Positions 19,155 to 27,644 of a DNA stretch of 44,839 nt are shown here, one piece after another. The position numbers were made by a program, and so were the translations under genes. The notes under the pieces are model-generated. The model was not told where the DNA came from. It made no database searches and was given only the letters and a program-made list of their open reading frames with translations. Origin of the DNA: Betaproteobacteria bacterium (GTDB lineage Bacteria > Pseudomonadota > Gammaproteobacteria > Burkholderiales > Burkholderiaceae_D); assembly GCA_013287275.1 (NCBI GenBank), contig JABDED010000017.1, positions 1 to 44,839 of the forward strand, written 5' to 3'. How positions within the stretch are numbered: position 1 is the stretch's first letter; each line of letters begins with the position of its first letter.

Positions 19155-19192
19155 CCTGGGCGTAATACCGCGTGCGAAAAACTGTATTTGGC

Positions 19193-19281
19193 AGGGTGGG
19201 CAACTCTGGACTCACGCGGGCGAAATCTGACCGCGCGCCTGGTCGAAAGTTATTGCGGCGTGGGCACGGGGTGCCCACCCT
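19193..19281. repeat. Inverted-repeat element (AGGGTGGGCA...TGCCCACCCT type)
   Basis: The 10-bp ends AGGGTGGGCA (19193-19202) and TGCCCACCCT (19272-19281) are perfectly complementary. About 15 further inner positions pair imperfectly (ACTCACGC / GCGTGGGC). This looks like the GGGTGGGCA-type intergenic hairpins I know from many proteobacterial genomes; here the interior has decayed. It lies in the gap between convergent genes, directly before a terminator hairpin. Confidence 0.7.
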
Positions 19282-19283
19282 AT

Positions 19284-19312
19284 AAAAAAAGGAAGCCGCA
19301 GCTTCCTTTTTT
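19284..19312. terminator. Bidirectional Rho-independent terminator
   Basis: GGAAGC-CGCA-GCTTCC is flanked by a run of seven A residues on the left and six T residues on the right, so it can serve the plus-strand adenosyltransferase gene and the minus-strand prolyl oligopeptidase gene alike. Confidence 0.85.
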
Positions 19313-19329
19313 CATTGTGCCGCGCCGGA

Positions 19330-21510
19330 TTATTTCGCCGGGAACTTCATGCCGAGCTGGTCAAACAAGAACGCATACACGTCGGCGGTCTGGTTGGCCT
19401 TGATCGACAGCGAGCTGCCTATGCCGTGCCCCGCATGTGAATTGATGCTCAGGTAGACCGGCTTGCCGGCCGTGGCCGCCTGCAGGCGCGCGATCATCTT
19501 GCGCGAGTGCATGGGGTTGACCCGGCCATCCGTTTCACCGGTCGCCATGAAGATCGCCGGGTATTTGGTGCCGTCCTTCACATGGTGGTAGGGCGAGTAT
19601 GCATACAGGGCCTTCAGTTGATCCGGATTTTTGACGCTGCCGAATTCGGTCGTATTGAAGGCGCCGTTAGGATCCAGTTCCACCCGCAGCATATCGTAGA
19701 TGCCGACCTGCGATACCACGGCTTTGAACAGCTCGGGATGCTGGGTGAACACCGCGCCCATCAGCAGGCCGCCGTTGCTGCCGCCTATCGCCGCCATATG
19801 CTCGCTGGTAGTGTACTTTTGCGCGATCAGGTATTGCGCTGCCGCGGTAAAGTCGTCGAACACATTTTGCTTGTTGGTCAGTGCACCCTGGCTATGCCAT
19901 TCTTCGCCGAACTCGCCGCCGCCGCGCAAATTGGCGATCACGAACACGCCGCCGGCATCCAGCCACAAACGGGTAGCCGGGCTCAGGAAGCGCGGCGTCT
20001 GGTTCACGCTATAGCCGCCGTAACCGTTCAACAATACCGGATTGCTGCCATCCAGTTTGGTGCCTTTGCGGCGCACGATATTCAGCGGGATTTTGGTGCC
20101 GTCCTTGGAGGTTGCAAACTCCCTGACTACTTCAGTATCGTCATACGAGGTCGGGCTGGTCTGGGCCAGTTTGGTCGCGGCAGACTTGCCGGACTTTTCA
20201 TCATAACGGGAATAGTAGGGCGGGGTCAGGTAGGTCTTTACCGAATACAGCAGCGTGCCGTCGCTTAAGGCTTCCACTTCATCCACTGCCGCCACATCCG
20301 GCAAAGGCAGGTTGCCGCGCGATTTGCCCTCATGGTCAAAGATGGCGACGCGCGATGGGCCGCCGACGATTTCGCGTACATACAGCGCGTCCTTGGTGAC
20401 GATGACAGGGGAGCCGCCGAACTCACCGCCCGGCTGTATCACCGCATCCGATTCAGGCACGATGACCTTCGCATGCGCCAGATCCAGGTCGTTCAATGGC
20501 AGCTTCAGCAATTTGCCGCGCGGCGCATCCTTGCGCGATACCAGGTACATCGCCTGGTCCATGCCTATCGTCGCTGCGACGATCTTGTCTTCGAAGCGGC
20601 TGACCTGTTTGATGCCGCCGTCCTGGCTGATCACATAATGGGCAAATTCGCCGCCGTCGCCGTTGGCGACCGTCGCCACCACGTAGTCAGGATTCTGGTG
20701 GCTGTCCAGCGCGATCTCCGCCACTTTCGGGAAATCCTTGCCGAGTACATAGCTGTCCTTGGCAGGATCGTCGCCCAATTTGTGGAAGTAGATCTGTTCA
20801 TAGAAGTGCTGGCGGTCTGCCGGCTGGCTGGCGTCCGGGTAGCGGGTATACCAGAAACCGCTGCCGTCCGCCTTCCAGGCGACGCTGCCGCCGCCGGTCG
20901 GGTACTGCACCAGCGGGATGGTCTTGTCGATTTGCTTGCCGGTCGCTACGTCGACGATGTGCACCGAGCCGTCTTCGCTGCCGTTGTCGGACATCGATAC
21001 CGCAACCTTACTGCCGTCGTGCGATGGCACGAACCAGTCTATCGCGGTTGTGCCCTTGCTATTGATCGCGTTCGGGTCCAGCACTATCCTGGCCTGCGCC
21101 GGATCGGCGGCATTGCCCAGCACGGCCAGCATGGGCTGTTGCTTGGGCGGCTGGTTGTACATCGCAAACAGCTTGTCGCCTGCGGTATGCAAATCGTAGT
21201 AGGAACTGGAGGTCGCCGAGATCTGTGCCATCAGGCTGTCGAACAGCGGCTTGCGGAACGCCAGGCTGCCGAAATACTTGCGGGTGCGATTATCCTGCGC
21301 GACGCTCCACTGGTGGACTTTCGGGTCGCCCTGTTTTTCCAGCCAGCGGTATGGGTCCTTGACGGTGATGTCGCCATAGGTATCAGTCACTTCTGCGACA
21401 CGGGTCGGCGGCGCGCCGCGGTCTGCCGCCAAGGCGGCAGTTGAGCAAGCCAGCAAGCCCACAGCGGCAAGCGCCGCCAATGTGGAAACGGGAAAAATCG
21501 TTTGTCTCAT
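19330..21510 (-). CDS. Prolyl oligopeptidase family serine peptidase (S9), exported
   Basis: 726 aa. A seven-bladed propeller (about 80-440) precedes the alpha/beta-hydrolase domain, which carries the triad S578 (GGSNGG), D661 (TGETD) and H695 (AGHG). The enzyme cleaves short peptides after proline. The N-terminus is a signal peptide (to about AALA at 25-28). It also contains GLLAC near 18-22, which fits a lipobox, so the protein may be either a soluble periplasmic enzyme or a lipoprotein. A separate terminator divides it from dxs upstream, so it has its own promoter in 21511-21577. Confidence 0.92.
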   Translation of the reverse strand: MRQTIFPVSTLAALAAVGLLACSTAALAADRGAPPTRVAEVTDTYGDITVKDPYRWLEKQGDPKVHQWSVAQDNRTRKYFGSLAFRKPLFDSLMAQISATSSSYYDLHTAGDKLFAMYNQPPKQQPMLAVLGNAADPAQARIVLDPNAINSKGTTAIDWFVPSHDGSKVAVSMSDNGSEDGSVHIVDVATGKQIDKTIPLVQYPTGGGSVAWKADGSGFWYTRYPDASQPADRQHFYEQIYFHKLGDDPAKDSYVLGKDFPKVAEIALDSHQNPDYVVATVANGDGGEFAHYVISQDGGIKQVSRFEDKIVAATIGMDQAMYLVSRKDAPRGKLLKLPLNDLDLAHAKVIVPESDAVIQPGGEFGGSPVIVTKDALYVREIVGGPSRVAIFDHEGKSRGNLPLPDVAAVDEVEALSDGTLLYSVKTYLTPPYYSRYDEKSGKSAATKLAQTSPTSYDDTEVVREFATSKDGTKIPLNIVRRKGTKLDGSNPVLLNGYGGYSVNQTPRFLSPATRLWLDAGGVFVIANLRGGGEFGEEWHSQGALTNKQNVFDDFTAAAQYLIAQKYTTSEHMAAIGGSNGGLLMGAVFTQHPELFKAVVSQVGIYDMLRVELDPNGAFNTTEFGSVKNPDQLKALYAYSPYHHVKDGTKYPAIFMATGETDGRVNPMHSRKMIARLQAATAGKPVYLSINSHAGHGIGSSLSIKANQTADVYAFLFDQLGMKFPAK

Positions 21511-21577
21511 AAATTATTTTCCTAATTGATCATCAAGATTGTTTTAGATCTCACCACGGGTATGTGGTTCACATAAT

Positions 21578-21605
21578 AAAAAAAGCGAAGCCGGTAAGCT
21601 TCGCT
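21578..21605 (-). terminator. Rho-independent terminator downstream of dxs
   Basis: AGCGAAGC and GCTTCGCT form an 8-bp stem around a 6-nt loop. On the minus strand the hairpin is followed by seven T residues. It lies 18 bp after the dxs stop and ends the xseB-ispA-dxs transcript before the prolyl oligopeptidase gene. Confidence 0.85.
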
Positions 21606-21623
21606 TCTTTATTTCATCGCAGA

Positions 21624-23492
21624 TTAGTTATTCACTGCGAGCTTGGGCTTTTCGGCCATAAACCTTTTCTTGATCGACGCTTCTATGCCAGCCGCATCCA
21701 GGCCGCATTGCGACAGCAGCAGTGCCGGGTCGCCGTGATCGATGAACTGGTCCGGCAGGCCCAGGATCAGCAGCGGCTTGCTGATGCCGGCCGCTGCCAG
21801 CGCTTCGGCAACTGCTGAGCCGGCGCCGCCCATCGTCGTACCTTCTTCTATCGTCACCAAGGCGTCATGCGATGCGGCCAGGCTCTTGACCAGTTCCACA
21901 TCCAGCGGCTTGATGAAGCGCATGTTGGCGACCGTGGCGTCCAGCTTGTCGGCCGCCTGTACCGCCGGATGCACCATGGAGCCGAAGGCCAGGATGGCGA
22001 TGCCCTTGCCGTTGCGCCTGATCTCGCCCTTGCCCAAAGGCAGCGAAGTCAGTTCCTGCTGGATTTCTGCACCTGTGCCTGCGCCGCGCGGGTAGCGTAT
22101 GGCGGCCGGGCCGGGATAGTGGTAGCCGGTGGTCAGCATCTGGCGGCATTCGTTTTCATCGGCGGGCGCCATGACCACCATGTTGGGTATGCAGCGCAGG
22201 TAGGCCAGGTCGTAGTTGCCGGCATGCGTGGCGCCGTCGGCGCCTACCAGGCCGGCCCGGTCCAGCGCAAAAGTGACGTCCAGGTTTTGCAGCGCCACGT
22301 CATGGATCAGCTGGTCGTAAGCGCGCTGCAGGAAGGTGGAGTAGATCGCCACGACAGGTTTCAGGCCTTCGCAAGCGAGTCCGGCGGCGAAAGTCACCGA
22401 ATGCTGTTCAGCGATGCCGACGTCGTAATAGCGGTCCGGGAATTTCTGGTCAAACTCGACCATGCCCGAGCCTTCGCGCATCGCCGGCGTGATGCCTATC
22501 AGGCGCTTGTCGGCGGCCGCCATATCGCACAGCCAGTTGCCGAACACATGCATGTAATTCAGTTTGGCCGGCGTTGCGGCCGGCTTGATGCCTTCTGCTG
22601 GATTGAACTTGCCGGGGCCGTGGTACAACACAGGATCGGCTTCCGCCAGCTTGTAGCCCTGGCCCTTCTTGGTCACCACGTGCAGGAATTGCGGGCCCTT
22701 CAGGTTCTTGATGTTTTGCAGCGTGGGGATCAGGGAATCCAGGTCATGGCCGTCGATAGGGCCGATGTAATTGAAACCGAATTCTTCAAACATCGTGGCC
22801 GGAACCACCATGCCCTTCGCATGTTCTTCCAGCCGCTTTGCCAGCTCCAGCATAGGCGGCGGCAAGACCGACTTGCCGACATTGCGCGCCGCTGCGTAAA
22901 ACTTGCCCGACATCAGCTTGGCCAGATGGCGGTTCAAGGCGCCCACCGGTGGCGAGATCGACATGTCGTTGTCGTTCAGGATCACCAGCAGCTTGGCGTC
23001 TTCATGGATGCCGGCATTGTTCATCGCTTCAAACGCCATGCCGGCCGTCATCGAGCCGTCGCCGATCACCGCGATCGCATGCCGGTCTTCGCCCTTGGTC
23101 TTGGCCGCCATCGCCATGCCCAGTGCGGCGGAAATCGATGTCGACGAGTGTGCGGTGCCGAAGGTGTCGTATTCGCTCTCGGTACGGCGCGGGAAACCCG
23201 AGATGCCGTTCAACTGGCGCAAGGTGTGCATCTGGTCGCGGCGGCCGGTCAGGATTTTGTGCGGATAGGTTTGGTGGCCAACGTCCCAGACTATGCGGTC
23301 TTCCGGTGTGTTGAACACATAGTGCAGCGCTATCGTCAATTCCACCGTGCCCAGGTTGGACGACAGGTGCCCGCCGGTCTTGGAGACGGAGTCGATGACA
23401 AACTGGCGCAACTCGTCGGCCAGCGGGCCAAGCTGGGTGCGCGGCAGCTTGCGCAGGTCGGAGGGAGAGTCGATGGTGTTCAGTAAATTCAT
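21624..23492 (-). CDS. dxs: 1-deoxy-D-xylulose-5-phosphate synthase
   Basis: 622 aa, standard length. A thiamine-diphosphate enzyme that condenses pyruvate and glyceraldehyde-3-P, the first step of the MEP isoprenoid route. The TPP/Mg motif is [32 protein letters not shown] carries an active-site histidine, and the transketolase pyrimidine-binding domain (about 315-480, [13 protein letters not shown]) and C-terminal domain follow. It starts 1 bp after the ispA stop, with GGAAAG as ribosome binding site, forming xseB-ispA-dxs, a gene order found widely in proteobacteria. The unit closes with a terminator. Confidence 0.98.
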   Translation of the reverse strand: MNLLNTIDSPSDLRKLPRTQLGPLADELRQFVIDSVSKTGGHLSSNLGTVELTIALHYVFNTPEDRIVWDVGHQTYPHKILTGRRDQMHTLRQLNGISGFPRRTESEYDTFGTAHSSTSISAALGMAMAAKTKGEDRHAIAVIGDGSMTAGMAFEAMNNAGIHEDAKLLVILNDNDMSISPPVGALNRHLAKLMSGKFYAAARNVGKSVLPPPMLELAKRLEEHAKGMVVPATMFEEFGFNYIGPIDGHDLDSLIPTLQNIKNLKGPQFLHVVTKKGQGYKLAEADPVLYHGPGKFNPAEGIKPAATPAKLNYMHVFGNWLCDMAAADKRLIGITPAMREGSGMVEFDQKFPDRYYDVGIAEQHSVTFAAGLACEGLKPVVAIYSTFLQRAYDQLIHDVALQNLDVTFALDRAGLVGADGATHAGNYDLAYLRCIPNMVVMAPADENECRQMLTTGYHYPGPAAIRYPRGAGTGAEIQQELTSLPLGKGEIRRNGKGIAILAFGSMVHPAVQAADKLDATVANMRFIKPLDVELVKSLAASHDALVTIEEGTTMGGAGSAVAEALAAAGISKPLLILGLPDQFIDHGDPALLLSQCGLDAAGIEASIKKRFMAEKPKLAVNN

Positions 23493-23493
23493 A

Positions 23494-24402
23494 TTACGCT
23501 TTCCGCTGCACGATCAAATCGGCAAGATCGTGTAGTTGTTGGGCTTTTTCGCCAAACGGCAGCAACGCTGCATGGGCGTCGCTGCATAATTTTTCCGCCA
23601 GCAGCCTGGATGCTTCCAGGCCCAGTATAGACACATAGGTGGGTTTATTGTCGGCGGCGTCCTTGCCTGCCGTTTTGCCCAGCGTCGCCGAATCGGCGGT
23701 TGCATCCAGTACATCGTCCACCACCTGGAAAGCCAGGCCTATGGCGGCTGCATAGCTGTCCAGCGCTTCTGTTTCCACGGTAGTCAGGGTCTTGCCGCCC
23801 ATCGCCCCCATCAGCACCGAAGCGCGCAGCAAGGCGCCGGTTTTCAGCCTGTGCATCTGTTCCAGTTGCGCCTGTGTCAGCGCCAGGCCGACGCTGGCCA
23901 GGTCGATGGCCTGGCCGCCACACATGCCGACCGAACCGGCCGCCTGCGCCAGCAGCCTGACCATGGCCAGTTTGCGGGACGCCTGTCCTGCATCACCATC
24001 GCCTTCACCGTCAGCTTGGGACAGTACCAGGAATGCCTGGGCCTGCAGCGCATCGCCGACCAGCAAGGCCGTGGCCTCGTCATACTGTACATGCACGGTG
24101 GGTTTGCCGCGCCTGAGCGCGTCGTCATCCATGCAGGGCATGTCGTCGTGCACCAGCGAGTATGCATGTATCATTTCCAGCGCGGTGGCCGCCCTGGCCA
24201 ATAATGCTGCCGGCGCGTCGAACAGCCGGCCCGCGGCATAGACCAGGAGCGGGCGCACCCGCTTGCCGCCGTCCAGTGCCGCATACCGCATGGCCTGGTG
24301 CAGGCGCTCCGGGACCACATCGCCGGCAGGCAGGAAGCCGGCCAGCGACAGTTCAAAATTTGCCTGTGTCGCCTTCATCCAATCGCGGAAGCTGTCGCTC
24401 AT
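23494..24402 (-). CDS. ispA: Farnesyl (geranyl) diphosphate synthase
   Basis: 302 aa from ATG 24402 ([10 protein letters not shown]). A trans-prenyltransferase that adds IPP units to make farnesyl-PP for quinones and undecaprenyl-PP. Both aspartate-rich motifs are present: [10 protein letters not shown] (first, DDxxxxD type of bacterial FPP synthases) and VVDDVLD (second). KRVRPLL and the KTGALL motif complete the pattern. Its ATG overlaps the xseB stop (ATGA); a longer in-frame reading into xseB is not supported. Confidence 0.96.
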   Translation of the reverse strand: MSDSFRDWMKATQANFELSLAGFLPAGDVVPERLHQAMRYAALDGGKRVRPLLVYAAGRLFDAPAALLARAATALEMIHAYSLVHDDMPCMDDDALRRGKPTVHVQYDEATALLVGDALQAQAFLVLSQADGEGDGDAGQASRKLAMVRLLAQAAGSVGMCGGQAIDLASVGLALTQAQLEQMHRLKTGALLRASVLMGAMGGKTLTTVETEALDSYAAAIGLAFQVVDDVLDATADSATLGKTAGKDAADNKPTYVSILGLEASRLLAEKLCSDAHAALLPFGEKAQQLHDLADLIVQRKA

Positions 24403-24680
24403 GCGTCCTCCTCGCCGTCGTCGGGAGTGCGCTTGCCGTCCTTGTCCATATCGGCGGAAAACGGTTTCAGCATGTCGGCTTCCAGGATTTTGACCTGGGT
24501 TTCCACTTTGTCCAGTTGCGCGGCGCAATATTTGATCAGTTCGGAACCGCGTTTATAGGCAGTCACGGACGCTTCCAGAGGCAATTCCCCGGCTTCCATC
24601 TGGGAAACGAGGTCTGCTAGTTCCGACATGGCGGCCTCAAAGGACTCTGGCTGGCTGGTGCTTGGTAATTTTTTCGGCAT
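24399..24680 (-). CDS. xseB: Exodeoxyribonuclease VII small subunit
   Basis: 93 aa. The core FEAAMSELADLVSQMEAGELPLEASVTAYKRG is the XseB family signature: two helices that bundle around the C-terminus of XseA to make the ssDNA exonuclease. The charged C-terminal tail ([16 protein letters not shown]) is longer than in E. coli. It has a plausible Shine-Dalgarno (AGGA) and is the first gene of the xseB-ispA-dxs unit, overlapping ispA by 4 nt. Confidence 0.94.
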   Translation of the reverse strand: MPKKLPSTSQPESFEAAMSELADLVSQMEAGELPLEASVTAYKRGSELIKYCAAQLDKVETQVKILEADMLKPFSADMDKDGKRTPDDGEEDA

Positions 24681-25062
24681 AGATCCTAAATTGGAACTAA
24701 AAATGAAGTCTAACCTTGTATTTTAGAGCAAACCACCTCAATCCACTGGCATTTGAGTAAATTTGCTGAAAGTTTTGGCAATGCAGTAGATTATCCTGCA
24801 AAAAAAATGTGCAAAAAAGTAGTGGAAATTGCGTTTCAAACATTTCCATGTGGAAATTAATCGTATACTATTCATCGTACTTGGTTCAAAAGCCCCTTTA
24901 GCTAAGTGATTGAATCTTAATGAGATGTAATGTTTCGTAACGGAACTACGGGAAGCTGCATTTATTTAATATGATTCATCCCTTATCGCCAGAACCGCAT
25001 GTAAACTAACTTACGTGAGCTTTATTTAACCCAAGTTCAACCTACGCTAAACTGATAGCACC
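24681..25062. other. AT-rich divergent intergenic region (382 bp) with an operator-like palindrome
   Basis: This gap between xseB (minus) and the DUF1631 gene (plus) holds no gene I can support. It contains three TGGAAAT half-sites within 35 bp. One stands alone at 24823-24829, and two form the perfect palindrome ATTTCCA-TG-TGGAAAT at 24842-24857. A TATACT at 24864-24869 could be a plus-strand -10 whose -35 region would be covered by the palindrome and is itself poor, as at activator-dependent promoters. A leader of about 185 nt would follow. Confidence 0.45.
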
Positions 25063-27363
25063 ATGCCATCACTGCCCGAAAACCAGATGCCTCAAAAATC
25101 GCCCGCGTCGTCCACGCGCAGCGAGATTTTGCGCAGCCTGAGCGCGCAGGCATCCCATCTGGCGGTGGCACAGATAGATGCGTTTTCCGCGCGGCTGGCG
25201 AATGCCCTGTTTGCCGCGTCTGAGCAGCATGCCGATCCCAAGCAGGCCAACCTCTGTTTTAATGCGGCGCAGTTGCTAAAAAATAATGGCTACGCATTTT
25301 ATTACCTTGCGTCCGGCGGCATAGAGGCTGCCTTCCGCAAGGAAATCCAGCAATTCCAGCAAGCGACAAAAGCCGACGCCATCCAGCAGGATGTCGCATT
25401 GTCGTTGGTGTCGTATGAAGAAATGGATAAGAAACTGGCGATCGGCCGTGTCAGCCGTTCGCTGGAGCTGGCCAGTGCCGAACAGTTGGCCGCGCTGAAT
25501 ATGCGCCTGGCAGCCTTGATGGATTTCGACAGCGTCAGCGTTCAGCAAAATCCGTTCAGGCCGGAAGTCTTCCTGAAAGTCATCAATGCGGCCTGGTGCG
25601 AGTTCAACCCCGACCAGGAGGCGCACCACCTGGTCCTGCCTTTGCTGCGCACCGATATCTTGTTCGACCTGGCGCCGATACTGCAGGCCTTGAACCAGAC
25701 CTTGGTCGAGCGCGGCATCTTGCCTGATTTGCATGAGTCCTATCGCGTCAAAAAAATGGACAGCGCCGGCCATGCCGCGAAAAAGCCTGAGCCATTAAAA
25801 GCCGAGCTGGAACAAAGGCTGAAGAATTATTTCTCTGCACCGCAAAACCAGGCAGCTGCCGCAGCTCATCCTGCCGCCTCTTTTGCGCCGCCGCCAAGTG
25901 CGGCCAGCACCGGCAATGACTTGTTCGACAGCCTGCAAAATGATCTGGCGCGCGCGCTGCAAGAAGGAGGGCAGCAAGGCGGTTCCGGCTTTGGCCCGGC
26001 CAGTGCCGACGGTTCCGGCCAGCCCCAGTCCCGTGCAGTAGAGACCCAGCTATTCAATTACCTGGCCGACCTGCAAAAAGGCATGGCGATACGCCAGTTG
26101 GTCGCCGGTGCGCAGGGCGTGATGCGCCTGTCGCAGCTGAAAGAGCAAATGCCGGAACTGGCAACGTCGGGCGTGGAGAGAAACACGCTGGATTTGTTGT
26201 CCAAGATTTTCGATACAGTATTCCGCAACCAGACGATTCCGAATGAAATCAAGGAATTGATCGGCGTCTTGCAGATACCGGTCCTGAAGGCCGCGCTGAT
26301 CGACAAGGATTTCTTTTTCAAGGAAGCCCATCCTGCACGCCGCCTGATCGACCTGCTGGCCAAGCACAGCGTCGCCTGGGACCAGAAAAAAGGCCAGGAA
26401 GATCCGCTGTACCAGACCCTGCAGCGCAATGTTAACCGCGTACAGCAGGAGTTTGACCAGAAACTGGAACTGTTTGACGAAGTTGCGTCCGACATTGAGA
26501 GCTTCGTCGCGAAAGAAGAGGCGGCCACCGCCGCCACGCTGCAGGAACCTATCGTCCGCGCCTTGCGCAAGGAGAAGGTCAAGCAGGCCAATATCGCCGC
26601 CAATAGCGAAGTGGCAATGCGCGTCGGCAGCGGCGAAGTGGTCGCTTTTGTCGAAACCTTCCTGGAAGACCGCTGGGTCAAGGTATTGACGCTGGCCTAC
26701 ACCGTCAAGGAAGAAAAGCCGCAGGCAGTGGAAGATGCCATCAAGACCATGGACGACCTGATCTGGAGCGTGAAGCCGAAGATTACCTCGCAGCAGCGCC
26801 AGGAATTGATCAACCGCCTGCCGGCCATCCTGGTCACCCTGAACAAATGGCTGAATGTCATCAAATGGGATGACGCCGACCGCCTGCAGTTTTTTGCCGA
26901 GCTGGCAGAATGCCATGCGTCCATCGTGCGGGCGCCGCTGGATATTTCGCCTGAGCGGCAACTGGAAATCGCGGTCGAAGTTGCACAGAAGGCCGCAGAA
27001 CGCAGGCTGGAAAAACGCGCCAGGGCCGAGCAGGAACCACAGTTTGCCGAGCCCGAACCGGACGAATTCACCGATATCGTGGCCGACCTGGAACGCGGTA
27101 TCTGGCTGGAGTTCACCACCAAAGCCGGCGAAGTCGCCAAGGTTAAACTGGCCTGGGTCAGCCCCATGCGCAGCCTGTATATCTTCACTACCAGCCAGAA
27201 GGAAAAATCCTTCTCCATTTCTGCGGAAGAACTGGAGCAGGCTTTCCGTGAAAAACGCGCCCAGATATTGATACTGGACAAGCTGGTAGATCGTGCCTTG
27301 ATGGATGCGCTGGAAGAAGAAGAGCCCGAGCAGGAAGCCGTCGCCGAAATGGCCGGCGCCTGA
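25063..27363 (+). CDS. DUF1631 family protein
   Basis: 766 aa, unknown function. A large mostly helical protein with no signal peptide or membrane segment, so cytosolic. A disordered Ala/Gln/Gly/Ser stretch (about 265-320) splits the N-terminal part from the rest. The last 100 residues (FTDIVADLERGIWLEFTTKAG...KLAWVSPMRSLYIFTTSQ) look like a compact beta domain that resembles PilZ in its order of motifs, but I cannot confirm it and the usual RxxxR c-di-GMP motif is not evident. The start at 25063 has no Shine-Dalgarno; ATG 25084 is an alternative. It is monocistronic. Confidence 0.85.
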   Translation: MPSLPENQMPQKSPASSTRSEILRSLSAQASHLAVAQIDAFSARLANALFAASEQHADPKQANLCFNAAQLLKNNGYAFYYLASGGIEAAFRKEIQQFQQATKADAIQQDVALSLVSYEEMDKKLAIGRVSRSLELASAEQLAALNMRLAALMDFDSVSVQQNPFRPEVFLKVINAAWCEFNPDQEAHHLVLPLLRTDILFDLAPILQALNQTLVERGILPDLHESYRVKKMDSAGHAAKKPEPLKAELEQRLKNYFSAPQNQAAAAAHPAASFAPPPSAASTGNDLFDSLQNDLARALQEGGQQGGSGFGPASADGSGQPQSRAVETQLFNYLADLQKGMAIRQLVAGAQGVMRLSQLKEQMPELATSGVERNTLDLLSKIFDTVFRNQTIPNEIKELIGVLQIPVLKAALIDKDFFFKEAHPARRLIDLLAKHSVAWDQKKGQEDPLYQTLQRNVNRVQQEFDQKLELFDEVASDIESFVAKEEAATAATLQEPIVRALRKEKVKQANIAANSEVAMRVGSGEVVAFVETFLEDRWVKVLTLAYTVKEEKPQAVEDAIKTMDDLIWSVKPKITSQQRQELINRLPAILVTLNKWLNVIKWDDADRLQFFAELAECHASIVRAPLDISPERQLEIAVEVAQKAAERRLEKRARAEQEPQFAEPEPDEFTDIVADLERGIWLEFTTKAGEVAKVKLAWVSPMRSLYIFTTSQKEKSFSISAEELEQAFREKRAQILILDKLVDRALMDALEEEEPEQEAVAEMAGA

Positions 27364-27430
27364 CGCGGGCAGCAGTTTCCGTCTGGCAGCGGACCCTGCC
27401 GTCGATTGAATCCCCCTCCCCGATTTGCGC

Positions 27431-27450
27431 CGAACTTAAGCGAACTTGAG
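27431..27450. repeat. Tandem 10-bp direct repeat
   Basis: CGAACTTAAG is followed at once by CGAACTTGAG, differing at one position. It lies between the DUF1631 stop and the Rieske promoter region. It could bind a regulator in tandem or be chance. Confidence 0.4.
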
Positions 27451-27519
27451 TTATCAGGCTGCTTTACTGCCCTAATTGGAGACTAAAATTGGCGCCTAGC
27501 CCACTTTCCCCAATTCGGG

Positions 27520-27525
27520 TATAAT
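27520..27525 (+). promoter_or_regulatory. TATAAT -10 candidate upstream of the Rieske gene
   Basis: A perfect TATAAT lies 120 nt before the ATG at 27645, but no good -35 stands at the right distance; TTGGCG at 27489-27494 is 25 bp away. If used, it makes a leader that holds three copies of TTTCGTTT (27555-27586). Confidence 0.35.
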
Positions 27526-27644
27526 CGCCCGTTCTGTCCAAAATTTCCTCTTCATTTCGTTTTTCGTTTGAATTTTCGTTTGAAAACAGGTTTTTGCGGA
27601 TTCTTTCTCCTTTAGGTTGGTGCAAATTAATTTGGGGGGTGGGG

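Noticed and set aside
21867..23486. A 539-codon open frame antisense to dxs
   Set aside because: It mirrors dxs codons in GC-rich sequence, is rich in His, Arg and Gln with no known domain, and dxs itself is certain.
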